From: Phormidesmis priestleyi Ana
Lineage (GTDB): Bacteria > Cyanobacteriota > Cyanobacteriia > Phormidesmidales > Phormidesmidaceae
DNA length: 64,000 bases
Assembly (NCBI GenBank): GCA_001314865.1
Contig: LJZR01000003.1
Location: forward strand, 78,463-142,462
Direction of reading: 5' to 3'
Both the position numbers and the translations under genes were made by a program. Positions 30,846 through 39,955 of this stretch are shown one piece after another. Under the pieces are notes generated by a model. That model did no database searches. It was not told where the DNA came from and worked only from the letters and a program-made list of their open reading frames with translations. Position 1 is the stretch's first letter. Each line of letters begins with the position of its first letter.

Positions 30846-33290
30846 GTGAGAAAATCTTCGTCCCGCACGGCTTTATCTCCTTTCAAACGCTACTGGTGGG
30901 TTGCGATCCCAGCGTTTTTGCTTTCTTTGAGCGGTGCGATCGCCTACTTGATTCTGTCTCCCAAACTATATGAGGCAGTGGCCCGCCTTTCAGTAGAAGA
31001 CGAGCGCGCCAGTGTTTCGGACATTGGCCGAACGATTACAGAAACCGATGATTTGGGGGGCGCTAACCCGATTGTGACGCAAGCTGAGGTGGTGAAATCT
31101 CAAGGTGTTTTGCAATCGGCCTTGGAGATATATCAAGAACGCTCAGGCGTGGCGACTAATCCATCGGCTAGCAACTTGGTTGATAGCTCGACCTGGCAGT
31201 CTGGATGGCAGTCGGAGACACAGGCCGATGCCGCTGACTCAGCCGTGGAGAGTCCCATTCGCAACGATGTGCCTTCTGTGCAGTCTTTGGCGCAGGCGCT
31301 TCAGGTCAATATTATTCCGGCGACCAATATCTTAGAGGTGAGCTATCAGAGCGATAGTCCGCAGCAGGCGGCGGCGATTGTGAATGCGGTGGTGCAAGCC
31401 GCAGTGACCGAAAACGTAGAGAACATCAATGTAGAAGCCTCGGCAGTGCGCGAATTTTTGGAGTCACAGCTGCCGTCTTTGCAGAGCCGTTTGCGGCAAG
31501 CTGAGCTTAGGGAGAGCCAGTACCGGCAGTCGAGTGGTTTGCTGGCAGTAGATGCGCAAAATCAGCAGATGGTGGGTTCGCTAGCCGCGCTAGAGCAGGA
31601 TGAGCGGGCCCTGGCCTCGGCGCTAGAAGAAGTGGCGACGCGTGGGCAGCAGCTGAAAGCTGTGACTGGTATTAGTTCGCCGGAAGTCGCTTATGCCATT
31701 TCGCGCGTGGGGCAAGATCCTCAGTTGCAAACGCTGCGATCGCAAATCACCAATACCGACGTGACTCTGGCTGAAGCTCGCTCCAAACTGGGTGACATTC
31801 ACCCAGAGCTGCTGGCCCTTCAAGACCAGCTAGCGGGACTACAAGGGCTGTATCAGCAGCGACTAACCCAGCTGACTCCTCGCAAATTTGCCGATGCTTT
31901 CGGCGCTGAATTTGGCAATGTTGCCGCTAATTTGGCCAGCAATGATCTTAGCCAGCAGCTGATTGCCGACTCTATTACCAATGCGATTGAGCAAGAAGCC
32001 CTGAGCGATCGCCTCGCCTTGGTACGCGCCGACCTAGCGCAAATGCGCAATCAACTGACAGCACAGCCCTCGCTTCAGCAGCCGCTAGCTGCCCTATCCC
32101 GAGAGCGCCAGGAGGCTGAAGAATCGCTAGATCTGATTAAAACCAAGTTAGAAGAAGCTCGCATCGCTGAGGCTCAGCTGGTGAGCAATGTGCGTGTGGT
32201 GGGTTTGGCTGAGCCAGCGGCAGTACCCGTTGCGCCTAAGCCGTTTGCCATTTTGGTGATGGGGGCGATCGCAGGCGCGATTCTGTCGGTAGCGGGCATT
32301 TTGCTGCTGGATTTACTAGATGTGTCTTTGCAAAGCGGCGACGAGGTTGAAAAGCTCGTGAAGCTACCAGTATTGGGCTATTTGCCTCGCCTGTCGGCTG
32401 ACCTGGTGGATATTGAAGGGTTGGACACCTTTTTAGACAATCCGCGTCACGTAGAGCCCTACCGTGCCCTGTTAAAGACGCTTGAGTCGCGGCAGCGGTT
32501 TTCCCGAGGAGAGTCTTTGCCATCACGAGCAGCAGCAGCGGTCACTGGCGCTGCCAGTAGTTCTGCTAGTGGTTCTGCCAGTGGTTCTGCCAGTGGTTCT
32601 GCCAGTGGTTCTGCCAGTGGTTCTATAGGTACTACCGGCAATGGTTCTAGCAGTGCCAGAGGTTCTATCAGTGGCCGGAGCCCTAACCGTCAGCGGACTT
32701 CTCAGGTAGTCGTGATTAGTAGCCCCACGCATAACGAGGGCAAATCCTCGGTGGCGACCTGCTTGGGGGCAGTGTCGGCGATGTTGGGCCGCCGGACGCT
32801 GATTGTTGAGGCCGATCCGCATCAGCCGGTTCAGCATCTTTACTTGCAGGTAGAACTTCAGCCCGGTCTGACCGATGTTATCAATCAAAATCAGCCGTTG
32901 TCGGAGGCAATTCAGCTTACGACGATTGGTCGCCTCTCCGTGCTGCCTTATGGACAGGCACTTAACCGGCCTTCAACGGTAACCGAATCTTCATCGATGC
33001 AGGTGCTGCTAGAGTCTTTGTCTCGTGAGTACGACTTAGTTTTGGTCGATACCGCCACGGTTGATACCTCAGCGGACGCGGCCACGGTGAGCCAAATGAC
33101 AGATGGCTTGCTGCTGGTGACCCGTCCGGGTTACACGCCGCGCAGCGTATTGTCAGACACAGTGCAGCAGCTGCGTAAGAGTGGCGCGCCACTGCTAGGT
33201 ATCGCCATGAACGAAACCATTTTGCCGGAAGAACAGTTAGGGCGGCTGCCCAGACCATCGATTAATGCGTCAGTGACGAGCCGTTCTTAG
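30846..33290 (+). CDS. Wzc-like polysaccharide co-polymerase, tyrosine-kinase-type ATPase with altered motifs (copy 1)
   Basis: An 814-residue membrane protein: Wzz/PCP domain with a first helix (WWVAIPAFLLSLSGAIAYLIL), a long periplasmic coiled-coil region, a second helix near residue 480, a Ser/Gly/Ala linker, and a ParA/BY-kinase-like domain. The kinase motifs are partly changed: Walker A SPTHNEGKSS, Walker A' LIVEADPHQP (Glu in place of the first Asp), Walker B LVLVDTAT. No C-terminal tyrosine cluster: the last 50 residues contain no Tyr. Start GTG 30846 with AAGGA upstream is preferred; TTG 30798 would add 16 residues. It probably sets chain length and helps export, with weak or no kinase activity. 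It leads a wzc-wza-wzy-wzx-sulfotransferase operon. Confidence 0.85.
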   Translation: MRKSSSRTALSPFKRYWWVAIPAFLLSLSGAIAYLILSPKLYEAVARLSVEDERASVSDIGRTITETDDLGGANPIVTQAEVVKSQGVLQSALEIYQERSGVATNPSASNLVDSSTWQSGWQSETQADAADSAVESPIRNDVPSVQSLAQALQVNIIPATNILEVSYQSDSPQQAAAIVNAVVQAAVTENVENINVEASAVREFLESQLPSLQSRLRQAELRESQYRQSSGLLAVDAQNQQMVGSLAALEQDERALASALEEVATRGQQLKAVTGISSPEVAYAISRVGQDPQLQTLRSQITNTDVTLAEARSKLGDIHPELLALQDQLAGLQGLYQQRLTQLTPRKFADAFGAEFGNVAANLASNDLSQQLIADSITNAIEQEALSDRLALVRADLAQMRNQLTAQPSLQQPLAALSRERQEAEESLDLIKTKLEEARIAEAQLVSNVRVVGLAEPAAVPVAPKPFAILVMGAIAGAILSVAGILLLDLLDVSLQSGDEVEKLVKLPVLGYLPRLSADLVDIEGLDTFLDNPRHVEPYRALLKTLESRQRFSRGESLPSRAAAAVTGAASSSASGSASGSASGSASGSASGSIGTTGNGSSSARGSISGRSPNRQRTSQVVVISSPTHNEGKSSVATCLGAVSAMLGRRTLIVEADPHQPVQHLYLQVELQPGLTDVINQNQPLSEAIQLTTIGRLSVLPYGQALNRPSTVTESSSMQVLLESLSREYDLVLVDTATVDTSADAATVSQMTDGLLLVTRPGYTPRSVLSDTVQQLRKSGAPLLGIAMNETILPEEQLGRLPRPSINASVTSRS
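32571..32618 (+). repeat. Four perfect 12-bp repeats in the Wzc-1 linker
   Basis: GGTTCTGCCAGT occurs four times without a mismatch at 32571, 32583, 32595 and 32607, flanked by near copies. It codes GSAS units in the linker before the kinase-like domain. The perfect identity indicates recent expansion. Confidence 0.95.
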
Positions 33291-33314
33291 AGTCGTTCTC
33301 AGAGCCGTTTTTAG
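33279..33314 (+). repeat. Three 12-bp repeats across the stop codon of the Wzc-1 gene
   Basis: AGCCGTTCTTAG (with the stop), AGTCGTTCTCAG, AGCCGTTTTTAG, contiguous. The unit length is a multiple of three, and the second unit has lost its stop while the third regained one. Confidence 0.92.
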
Positions 33315-33344
33315 ATCATTGTTCATCTTTGTTGGCTCTTTTTA

Positions 33345-34631
33345 ATGGCGCTCTTCAGTTTAGATAATGTATTCCTCGCTATGAAATTAGGTGTAATCCA
33401 GTCCAGATTCCAACCCAGATTTCGATTGATGAGCCTCTTGCTCATGGGCTCTCTGATAGGCACGGCGGGTTCTATGGGACTGTTTGTGAAAGGCGCGATC
33501 GCTCAAGATATCTCGCCAGACGTTTCACCTGCCGCTCCACCACCTGTTTCAGAAGGGTTACCTGCCCTACAAAGCCCCGCTACGCTAGATATCTCGCCTG
33601 CTCAGCCCCTTAACGAGCAAGCACCCGTTCCCTTTCGTGCCATCGTACAGCCGACCCAGACTCAGCCGCCGATTGCTGCACCTTTGTCCCCGCCCATAGC
33701 ACCCGCGATCGCTTACAACACCAGTGACCCGCTCAAGCCCGGAGATGTCGTTTCGATTAATGTACTGGGCTTTCAGAACCTCTCAGGGCAGCAGCAAATT
33801 AGCAGCACTGGTACGATTCAGCTGCCATTGGGTGGGCCAATTTTTGTGGCAGGCTATACCCCAACAGAAGTCAGCGGGCCGCTTGCTCAAGCGCTATTGC
33901 CCTATATTCGGCGGCCCCAGGTAACCGTGGCGCTGGTGAATGCGAGCCCTTTACGGATTAGCGTCAGTGGTGAAGTGATGCGCCCCGGCCCTCGCCTGCT
34001 AGACCCGACAAATTCTGAAAATCAGGCGCAGCGGCTACCCCCTACTTTAAGTACAGCGCTAATGGCATCGGGTGGAATTACGCCCAGCGCTGACCTCCGA
34101 AATATTGTGATTCGGCGAGCGGTCGCGCCCCAGGTCGCAGGCAATCCGGTAACCTACGGTGAGTTTCGGGTGAATTTGTGGGAGGCGGTGAGTCGAGGCG
34201 ATTTGGCCTCTGATCCGCGCGTTTATAGCGGGGATGAGATTATTGTGCCAGCGGCAGCAGTGGCTAATATTGACCAGCGCACGCTGTTGACTTCTACCGT
34301 AGCGCCTAGCGAAATTACAGTGCAGGTCGCTGGCGAGGTGAACCGCCCTGGGCAAATTACGGTGAGCCCTATGGTCGGTGTGAGCGGCGCGGTAGCCGCT
34401 GCGGGTGGCCTCACGGTCGATGCCGATGCTGAGGAAGTGGTGCTGCTGCGAATGATGCCGGATGGTCGCCTAGAAGAGCTGTTGTATACCTTTGGAGAGG
34501 CGTCAGAGCCTTTGATTGCTGGGGATGTGGTGGTGGTTCAGCCCTCTGGTCGAGGCAATGTGGGCGGCGTATTTGACTTTCTCGGTCGTATCTTGAGCCC
34601 GTTCAGCAGCTTCTTAAATCTGGTTCGCTGA
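33345..34631 (+). CDS. Wza-like polysaccharide export protein with SLBB domains (copy 1)
   Basis: Outer-membrane/periplasmic export channel component, 428 residues. N-terminal export signal around residues 28-52, a Pro-rich linker, then the polysaccharide-export domain (from YNTSDPLKPGDVVSINVLGF), two SLBB-type segments (VSGEVMRPGPRLL, VAGEVNRPGQITV), and a short amphipathic tail (VFDFLGRILSPFSSFL). No lipobox Cys is present. ATG 33345 is the first start, with no strong ribosome-binding site; ATG 33381 is an alternative. The stop codon overlaps the start of the next gene (TGATG). Confidence 0.9.
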   Translation: MALFSLDNVFLAMKLGVIQSRFQPRFRLMSLLLMGSLIGTAGSMGLFVKGAIAQDISPDVSPAAPPPVSEGLPALQSPATLDISPAQPLNEQAPVPFRAIVQPTQTQPPIAAPLSPPIAPAIAYNTSDPLKPGDVVSINVLGFQNLSGQQQISSTGTIQLPLGGPIFVAGYTPTEVSGPLAQALLPYIRRPQVTVALVNASPLRISVSGEVMRPGPRLLDPTNSENQAQRLPPTLSTALMASGGITPSADLRNIVIRRAVAPQVAGNPVTYGEFRVNLWEAVSRGDLASDPRVYSGDEIIVPAAAVANIDQRTLLTSTVAPSEITVQVAGEVNRPGQITVSPMVGVSGAVAAAGGLTVDADAEEVVLLRMMPDGRLEELLYTFGEASEPLIAGDVVVVQPSGRGNVGGVFDFLGRILSPFSSFLNLVR

Positions 34632-36166
34632 TGGAAAAGATAAAGAACCTGTGGACGGAGATCGTGATTGGCATTTTGCTGATGCGAAGTTCGTTGGATT
34701 TATATTCAGGCAAAGGCGTGCCTGCGGCATTCGCGATCGCAGTCAATTTCCTCGTTCTCATCTATGTTGGCCGCCAGTTCATTTTGCGCCAGCCAATTCA
34801 TACCGACCGCTTTTGGTGGCTACTCATGAGCTGGGTGGCACTGCAAGGTATTTGGGTGGTTTTACTGCCCACCGGAGCGCTAGGCGGTACGGCTTTTATG
34901 ACCTATGAGGCAATGCGGGAGTGGGTGAGATTTTTGTCGTTGGGCTTGGTCTATTTGCTGACGATGCAGCTGCGCGATCGCATTTCGCCTGATCGGCTCG
35001 CTTCACTGCTTCTTTTGAGCCTAGTGATGCCTTTATTTCTAGCTGCTTTACAGATTTCTCGGATAGATTTACCTGGCTTTTTGCAGAGCAATGTAGGCTG
35101 GAAAGATTTTGCGGGCACGGGCGATCGCATCAACAGCACGCTGGGGCATTACAACAGCTTTGCCACCTTTACTCTGCTGTTTATGGCGCTGAGCCTGTGG
35201 CGAATGCAAATGTCGCGGCGTCCTTGGATATGGGCTCCGCTGGTTGGCGGGCTACTGTACTGCCTGGTGGCGACCAAGTCGCTGACGGGGCTCGTGATGC
35301 TGATGGTATTTGGGGCGCTGTACTTTTTGCCGCGTTTGCGGGGGAAGGGCTTGTTCGGGGCGATCGCCCTGACCGGGACGCTAGTGGTTTTGCTCTCTAG
35401 CGAGCTAGGCCAAGCGCGATTGATGGAGCTAAACCAAACGCCGCTGTTGAATCCTGACCTGAGTGTAGAAAGAGCAATGGCCTTACAGGCCGCCGATATC
35501 AAAGAGTTTCGCAACAGCTTTAACTGGCGACTGTTGCAGTGGCACGATTTGCTACTGCAATGGCAGCGGCACCCCTGGCTAGGCTATGGCCTGGCTTCTA
35601 ATAAAGAACTCAGCACTTTCAACACAACTTCTCACAACGACTATGTACGTTTTTTGGTGGAAGAAGGCATTGTTGGACTCGGCCTATTTCTGTTGTTTTT
35701 GCTGGCGCAGATAGGTCGTGTGCTACAGGTGATGCGCAGTAGCTTGCCGGGGTCGCCGCAGCGAGCACTGTCTCAAGCGCTGTTTCCTTTTTCGGTGGCG
35801 ATGGTGGTTGGCATGGCCGCTGGCAATGTGATGGTGCATACGGCTTTGTTTTTTTATTGGTGGGTTTTACTGGCGCTGCTCGGTTGGCCGTGGCCCGCTC
35901 AGTTTGGTAGCGCTCAGCCAAATCAGATGGCGGATCAGGTGGCCGCGACTAATAATAATGCCGCATGTAGCTATTTGCCGTATGGCTGTGTGCCGTATGA
36001 TACAGAGCTGTATGACGATATTGAGATAGACAGCGCTCAGGCCTATGGTTTGGCTGTTTACAATGCGGAAGTTTATTCCTCTGAAGAATATGATTTTTCT
36101 GAAGAATATGATTTTCAAGAGGATTTAGATAGAGAGGAGGTGGACGAAGCATACACCGCTTTGTAA
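34631..36166 (+). CDS. O-antigen-ligase/Wzy-type polymerase with acidic Tyr-rich tail (copy 1)
   Basis: A 511-residue integral membrane protein with about ten to twelve hydrophobic helices. The Wzy_C/O-antigen-ligase motif THSHNDYVRFLVEEGIVGLGLF is represented by SHNDYVRFLVEEGIVGLGL at about residues 337-356. Expected role: polymerise lipid-linked repeat units on the periplasmic face. The last 65 residues form an unusual cytoplasmic tail: ten Tyr among many Asp/Glu, including a doubled SEEYDF unit from an exact 18-bp DNA repeat (36080-36115). Its start overlaps the upstream stop by one base, indicating translational coupling. Confidence 0.85.
   Translation: MEKIKNLWTEIVIGILLMRSSLDLYSGKGVPAAFAIAVNFLVLIYVGRQFILRQPIHTDRFWWLLMSWVALQGIWVVLLPTGALGGTAFMTYEAMREWVRFLSLGLVYLLTMQLRDRISPDRLASLLLLSLVMPLFLAALQISRIDLPGFLQSNVGWKDFAGTGDRINSTLGHYNSFATFTLLFMALSLWRMQMSRRPWIWAPLVGGLLYCLVATKSLTGLVMLMVFGALYFLPRLRGKGLFGAIALTGTLVVLLSSELGQARLMELNQTPLLNPDLSVERAMALQAADIKEFRNSFNWRLLQWHDLLLQWQRHPWLGYGLASNKELSTFNTTSHNDYVRFLVEEGIVGLGLFLLFLLAQIGRVLQVMRSSLPGSPQRALSQALFPFSVAMVVGMAAGNVMVHTALFFYWWVLLALLGWPWPAQFGSAQPNQMADQVAATNNNAACSYLPYGCVPYDTELYDDIEIDSAQAYGLAVYNAEVYSSEEYDFSEEYDFQEDLDREEVDEAYTAL
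36080..36115 (+). repeat. Exact 18-bp in-frame duplication in the Wzy tail
   Basis: TCTGAAGAATATGATTTT occurs twice in tandem, duplicating SEEYDF in the Tyr-rich tail. A 13-bp doublet (TTATTTAGTGGGT) follows the gene at 36205-36231. Confidence 0.95.
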
Positions 36167-36242
36167 GTGAGGTTTTTGGTCGTGTGGTTTTTATCACGTT
36201 GTGATTATTTAGTGGGTTTTATTTAGTGGGTGCCGCTCTCCA

Positions 36243-37724
36243 ATGTCCGAGCCTAAAGATCAAGATCGCCCGTTAAAAGTAGACGCCTTAAAAAAATCTC
36301 AGCTATCAGAAAAATCACTCAAGCACAAAGTCGTGAAGGGAGGGCTGTACCTGGCGCTGCGTCAGCTGGTTTCGGTAGGGCTCTCTGTGCTGAGCATTTT
36401 GGTGATTGCGCGAGTGCTAGGCACGACCAATTACGGCATTTTGGTCAATGCGCTAGGAATTTTTTACTTTATTACCTGGACAGGCAAGCTGGGCCTGCAT
36501 GTGTATTTGATTCAGCAGCCAGACTTGCCCGAAGATGCGCCAGAGCAGGTGCTGGCCTTCTTGAGCTGGATGAGCTTAGGGATTGGGCTGGCATTGTGGA
36601 TGCTCGCGCCTGCGATTGGGCAGTGGACTCAGGAACCGGCTGTGGCAGATTTGGTGCGATCGCTCCCCCTGCCGATTGCGGTGGATTTCGCAGCTAGCGT
36701 TTCTATTGCCATGCTAGAGCGCAGGCTGGCTTTTGCTGAAGTGGGGCTAATTGAGATTGTGGCGCAGGTGACTAACTATTTAGTCGCGCTGCCGTTGGTT
36801 ATTTATGGTTGGAGCTATTGGGGGCCAATTGTCGGTTTAGGCATCAGAGGCGTAGCCATGCTAGTTGGCGCACAGTACCTGTATCGAGTCGCTTTGCGCT
36901 GGCGGCTTCGTTGGGATTTTTTGCGACCTGCGTTGCGCTATGGCCTCACCTTTTCGTTGTCTCATTGGGTCATTTCACTGCGATCGCTGACGATTCCGGT
37001 TCTAATAACGCCAATTGCTGGGCTAGAGGCCGCTGGGTTGGTGAGCATTGCGATTCGTTTGGTAGAGCAGCTTTCGACGCTACGGATGGTGGTGCGCCGA
37101 ATGTCTATTAGCGTCATGGCCAAGCTGATGGGCGATCCGGCAGCGGTGCGGCGAACGGTGAGCCGAGGGATGGCCTATCAGGCGCTGCTCATTGGCTCGG
37201 TATGTTCGGCGTTTGCCTGTTTAGATAGCTGGATTGTACCGAAGCTATTTGGTGATGACTGGCTGCAAAGCACTCACATTTTTCCGTTGATTGCGCTCTC
37301 TGCGATGGTTCGAGCTATGTTTGATCTGCATTCGGGGGCGCTGTATGCGGTAGATCGTAATGCCGAAGTAACGAAGTCATATGTAGTGTATATGGCGCTG
37401 TTGTGGGTCGGCTGTGGCCTTTTGCTGCCGGTATTTGGCCTATGGGGCTATGGCTTGGCTGAGCTGCTGACGGTGCTGAGCAACGTGTGGCTGCATCGCG
37501 CCCTGACTAAAATATACGGTGCGCCAAAGTACACGGCAGCGGCCTGGCTAACGGTAGCGGCAATGCTGCCTATCTTGGGCAGTTTGGTTTCCGCCACTGT
37601 GGGAATTGTGGCATTTGTATTGAGCTATGCTCTGGTGCTGCTGGTGCCGGAGGTTAGAGCGGTGCCGCAGGAGTTGTTTCATGCCGTGATGTCTCGCCGT
37701 CGCAAAGTCTCTGAAATTAGTTAA
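36243..37724 (+). CDS. Wzx-type oligosaccharide flippase
   Basis: A 493-residue membrane protein with about 12-14 hydrophobic helices and the N-terminal block KVVKGGLYLALRQLVSVGLSVLSILVIARVLG... typical of MOP-superfamily polysaccharide flippases. It should flip undecaprenyl-linked sugar units across the plasma membrane for the adjacent Wzy. The start ATG 36243 has no strong Shine-Dalgarno. It is the third gene of the operon. The stop is within a 15-bp repeat (37720-37749). Confidence 0.85.
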   Translation: MSEPKDQDRPLKVDALKKSQLSEKSLKHKVVKGGLYLALRQLVSVGLSVLSILVIARVLGTTNYGILVNALGIFYFITWTGKLGLHVYLIQQPDLPEDAPEQVLAFLSWMSLGIGLALWMLAPAIGQWTQEPAVADLVRSLPLPIAVDFAASVSIAMLERRLAFAEVGLIEIVAQVTNYLVALPLVIYGWSYWGPIVGLGIRGVAMLVGAQYLYRVALRWRLRWDFLRPALRYGLTFSLSHWVISLRSLTIPVLITPIAGLEAAGLVSIAIRLVEQLSTLRMVVRRMSISVMAKLMGDPAAVRRTVSRGMAYQALLIGSVCSAFACLDSWIVPKLFGDDWLQSTHIFPLIALSAMVRAMFDLHSGALYAVDRNAEVTKSYVVYMALLWVGCGLLLPVFGLWGYGLAELLTVLSNVWLHRALTKIYGAPKYTAAAWLTVAAMLPILGSLVSATVGIVAFVLSYALVLLVPEVRAVPQELFHAVMSRRRKVSEIS

Positions 37725-37749
37725 ATAGATACACGTTAAATAGAAAGCC
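37720..37749 (+). repeat. 15-bp repeat across the Wzx stop codon
   Basis: GTTAAATAGATACAC and GTTAAATAGAAAGCC are adjacent. The TAA stop (37722-37724) is inside the first unit. Confidence 0.85.
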
Positions 37750-37767
37750 GCTTTAACGGCCTCTGCT

Positions 37768-38721
37768 ATGCCTAAATCCATCCTAATTCTCTCTAATAAA
37801 TCTTCGGGGTCTAGTGCGGTGCAGCGATTGCTAGCGCAGGCCGTGGATTTAAAATGCGTGGAGAAAACACGACACTTTGAAAATGAGTCGCTGTATTGGA
37901 CCAAGGCGGCATCAGCACTCCAAATGCCTCAGCAGGACATGTTAGACAGTGAGGTTCCGATTGAAGCCATGGCGGCTCGGCATGATTTGGTTCAGCTGTT
38001 GCGGGATAATTTGCCTGCCCATCGGCTGCCAAATTACGCAGATTATTTAGCGACGACAGCGACGACAGCAGCTCAGGATAGGGCGTTTATTTTTGCTGGG
38101 TGGCAGCGACTATGCGAGCAATACACACCCATTTTTTTAGAAAAGTCGCCGCATCATCTGGTGCAGTGGTCGGCGCTCTCGCTCATCGTAGACTGCATGG
38201 AACAGCTGCAAGGAGAGGTGGATTTTTTGCTGGTTGGTTTGGTTCGTAACCCAATGGATACGCTGTATTCGGCTTTTCGTCGCTGGAAAACCCCGCCTGA
38301 AGCGTTGCAGTATGAGTGGCTAATGGCCTATACCCATTTGCAACGGTTAGCAGAAATGTTGGGGACGCGTACAAGGGTAAATCCTGCGGGTCGGGTCGTG
38401 ATTGTGCGCTACGAAGATTTGGCCGTTTCGTTAGCACCGCTAGCGCCAGTGTTTGACTTTTGCGGTACATCACCGAGTGCAGATGCGCCTTGCCTAAACC
38501 GCAGGTCATTGCTGAAGTGGCAGCAGGATCGGTTTTTTGGGTTTTCGCTCGCGCCGGAGGTGAAGGCGCTGGCAATGCAGTATGGCTACCGCGATGCGGA
38601 TTTGGACAATCGCGATCGCCCCTTATGGCCTCTATATCGAGATGTGCGCAGAAGCCTGCATCACAGTACGCGTTGGGGCAAAAATTTGTATTGGTATTTG
38701 AAGCGATCGCGACAGATTTAA
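37768..38721 (+). CDS. Sulfotransferase
   Basis: Transfers sulfate from PAPS to a hydroxyl of a sugar or polysaccharide. 317 residues. The 5'-phosphosulfate loop near the start reads LSNKSSGSSAVQRLL, and the 3'-phosphate site is LVRNPMDTLYSAFRRW (Arg and Ser in the usual R-x7-S spacing). This is the layout of the carbohydrate sulfotransferase family. Its position at the end of the wzc-wza-wzy-wzx operon suggests sulfated exopolysaccharide. Confidence 0.85.
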   Translation: MPKSILILSNKSSGSSAVQRLLAQAVDLKCVEKTRHFENESLYWTKAASALQMPQQDMLDSEVPIEAMAARHDLVQLLRDNLPAHRLPNYADYLATTATTAAQDRAFIFAGWQRLCEQYTPIFLEKSPHHLVQWSALSLIVDCMEQLQGEVDFLLVGLVRNPMDTLYSAFRRWKTPPEALQYEWLMAYTHLQRLAEMLGTRTRVNPAGRVVIVRYEDLAVSLAPLAPVFDFCGTSPSADAPCLNRRSLLKWQQDRFFGFSLAPEVKALAMQYGYRDADLDNRDRPLWPLYRDVRRSLHHSTRWGKNLYWYLKRSRQI

Positions 38722-38743
38722 CTAATGTTCGCGACAGGTTTAG

Positions 38744-38784
38744 CTGAGTCGCTTAGCTAGAGATGCTTGGCTAGAGTCGCTTGG
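38744..38784 (-). repeat. Three 14-bp repeats at the 3' end of a glycosyltransferase gene
   Basis: On the minus strand: CCAAGCGACTCTAG (38784-38771, with the stop codon TAG), CCAAGCATCTCTAG (38770-38757), CTAAGCGACTCAG (38756-38744). The first unit is coding plus stop. Confidence 0.92.
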
Positions 38785-39955
38785 AGCCAATTTTCTGGGG
38801 CGATCGTGCGCTTACCCTCATGGGTAGCAGCGACTCGTACAGGTGAATGTACTTGCGAGTAATGGTTTCCCAGTTATGGTGCGATCGCACATACACCCCT
38901 GCCCTATCTGCCATTTGGCTCATCTGCCGTGGATGCATTACCGCCCAGCCTAAGCGGTCCTGAAAGTCGTTCAAACTCCCTGTTTTAAACGTGAGTCCCC
39001 GGTCAATGCCCACCATTTGACGATGCACCGCAATATCGCTCACTACCGCCGGGATGTTTTCCTGCATGGCTTCTAACAGTGCGAGCGGCAAGCCTTCCAC
39101 ATCCGAAGGCAGCACAAATAGCCCTGCGCCTCGTACAATTTCGGCTAGCAGCGGGCCTTGAAGCTCACCGGTAAAAACAATGTTGGGATTGTTATCGGCT
39201 AGCTGTAGCAGCTCAGCAGTAAAGCTATCAGTATCGCTTTTATCGCCCACTAACACGAGTTTCCAGCCCTTGGGCCGCAGTCTTTGAAAGGTTTTTAATA
39301 ACAAATCCACTCGTTTTTCAGGCACCAGCCGACCGACAAACACCATGTACTTTTGCGGCGTGAGCCCTAACGAATGGCCATAGAGAAAGTGACGGTCTGA
39401 ATGGGCATAGGCAACGGGTGCGTTTTCAATATAGGTTGCTTCTTTGCCATAGGTTTTGTAAAAGTAGTCCCGCAGGGCTTCAGAAACAACAACCAAGTGA
39501 TCAGCAAAGCGCACGGCAGTTTGTTCTCCCGTTTTGATCACACTGCTAGAGAAATTACCCCATTTGGCTCGCTGCCAGTCGAGACCGTGGCAGGTGGTGA
39601 GAATTTTGGCACTAGAAAATAGTTTGGGCAGTGGGGTAAAGAGCGAAGGCCCAAGCGCATGGAAATGAATAATGTCGTAAGGACGACCTTGGGGGCGTTT
39701 AAGGGCTGCGATCGCAGCCGATAGACCTGAGCAAGCTAGGGCATCAACGCCTCTAAGCCGAATGGAAGGCACGGTAATGACGCGCACACCTTTATAGCTA
39801 ATGGCTCTGGCCATATTTGGATTGTAGGAAGATCGGGCGTATAAATCGACGCTGTGACCGGCTGCCACAATTCGAGGATAAATTTCGGCACAATGGTGCT
39901 CTATTCCCCCCTGATGTGGCGGTAGTCCTTTGGAGCCAATAACAGCAATTCTCAT
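38771..39955 (-). CDS. Glycosyltransferase family 4 (rhamnosyltransferase-like)
   Basis: A 394-residue GT-B retaining enzyme. N-terminal domain starts MRIAVIGSKGLPPHQGGIEHHCAEIYPRI (GT4 phosphate/acceptor loop region with G-G-I-E); C-terminal domain carries KYMVFVGRLVPEKRVDLL and the E-x7-E donor site FVLPSDVEGLPLALLEAM. This subset often transfers rhamnose (inference). The gene overlaps the upstream GT4 by four bases (ATGA). Confidence 0.88.
   Translation of the reverse strand: MRIAVIGSKGLPPHQGGIEHHCAEIYPRIVAAGHSVDLYARSSYNPNMARAISYKGVRVITVPSIRLRGVDALACSGLSAAIAALKRPQGRPYDIIHFHALGPSLFTPLPKLFSSAKILTTCHGLDWQRAKWGNFSSSVIKTGEQTAVRFADHLVVVSEALRDYFYKTYGKEATYIENAPVAYAHSDRHFLYGHSLGLTPQKYMVFVGRLVPEKRVDLLLKTFQRLRPKGWKLVLVGDKSDTDSFTAELLQLADNNPNIVFTGELQGPLLAEIVRGAGLFVLPSDVEGLPLALLEAMQENIPAVVSDIAVHRQMVGIDRGLTFKTGSLNDFQDRLGWAVMHPRQMSQMADRAGVYVRSHHNWETITRKYIHLYESLLPMRVSARSPQKIGSKRL

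Noticed and set aside
30623-30886. Minus-strand ORF of 87 codons overlapping the Wzc-1 start
   Set aside because: No known motif, overlaps a strong gene on the other strand, and lacks a ribosome-binding site. Treated as chance.
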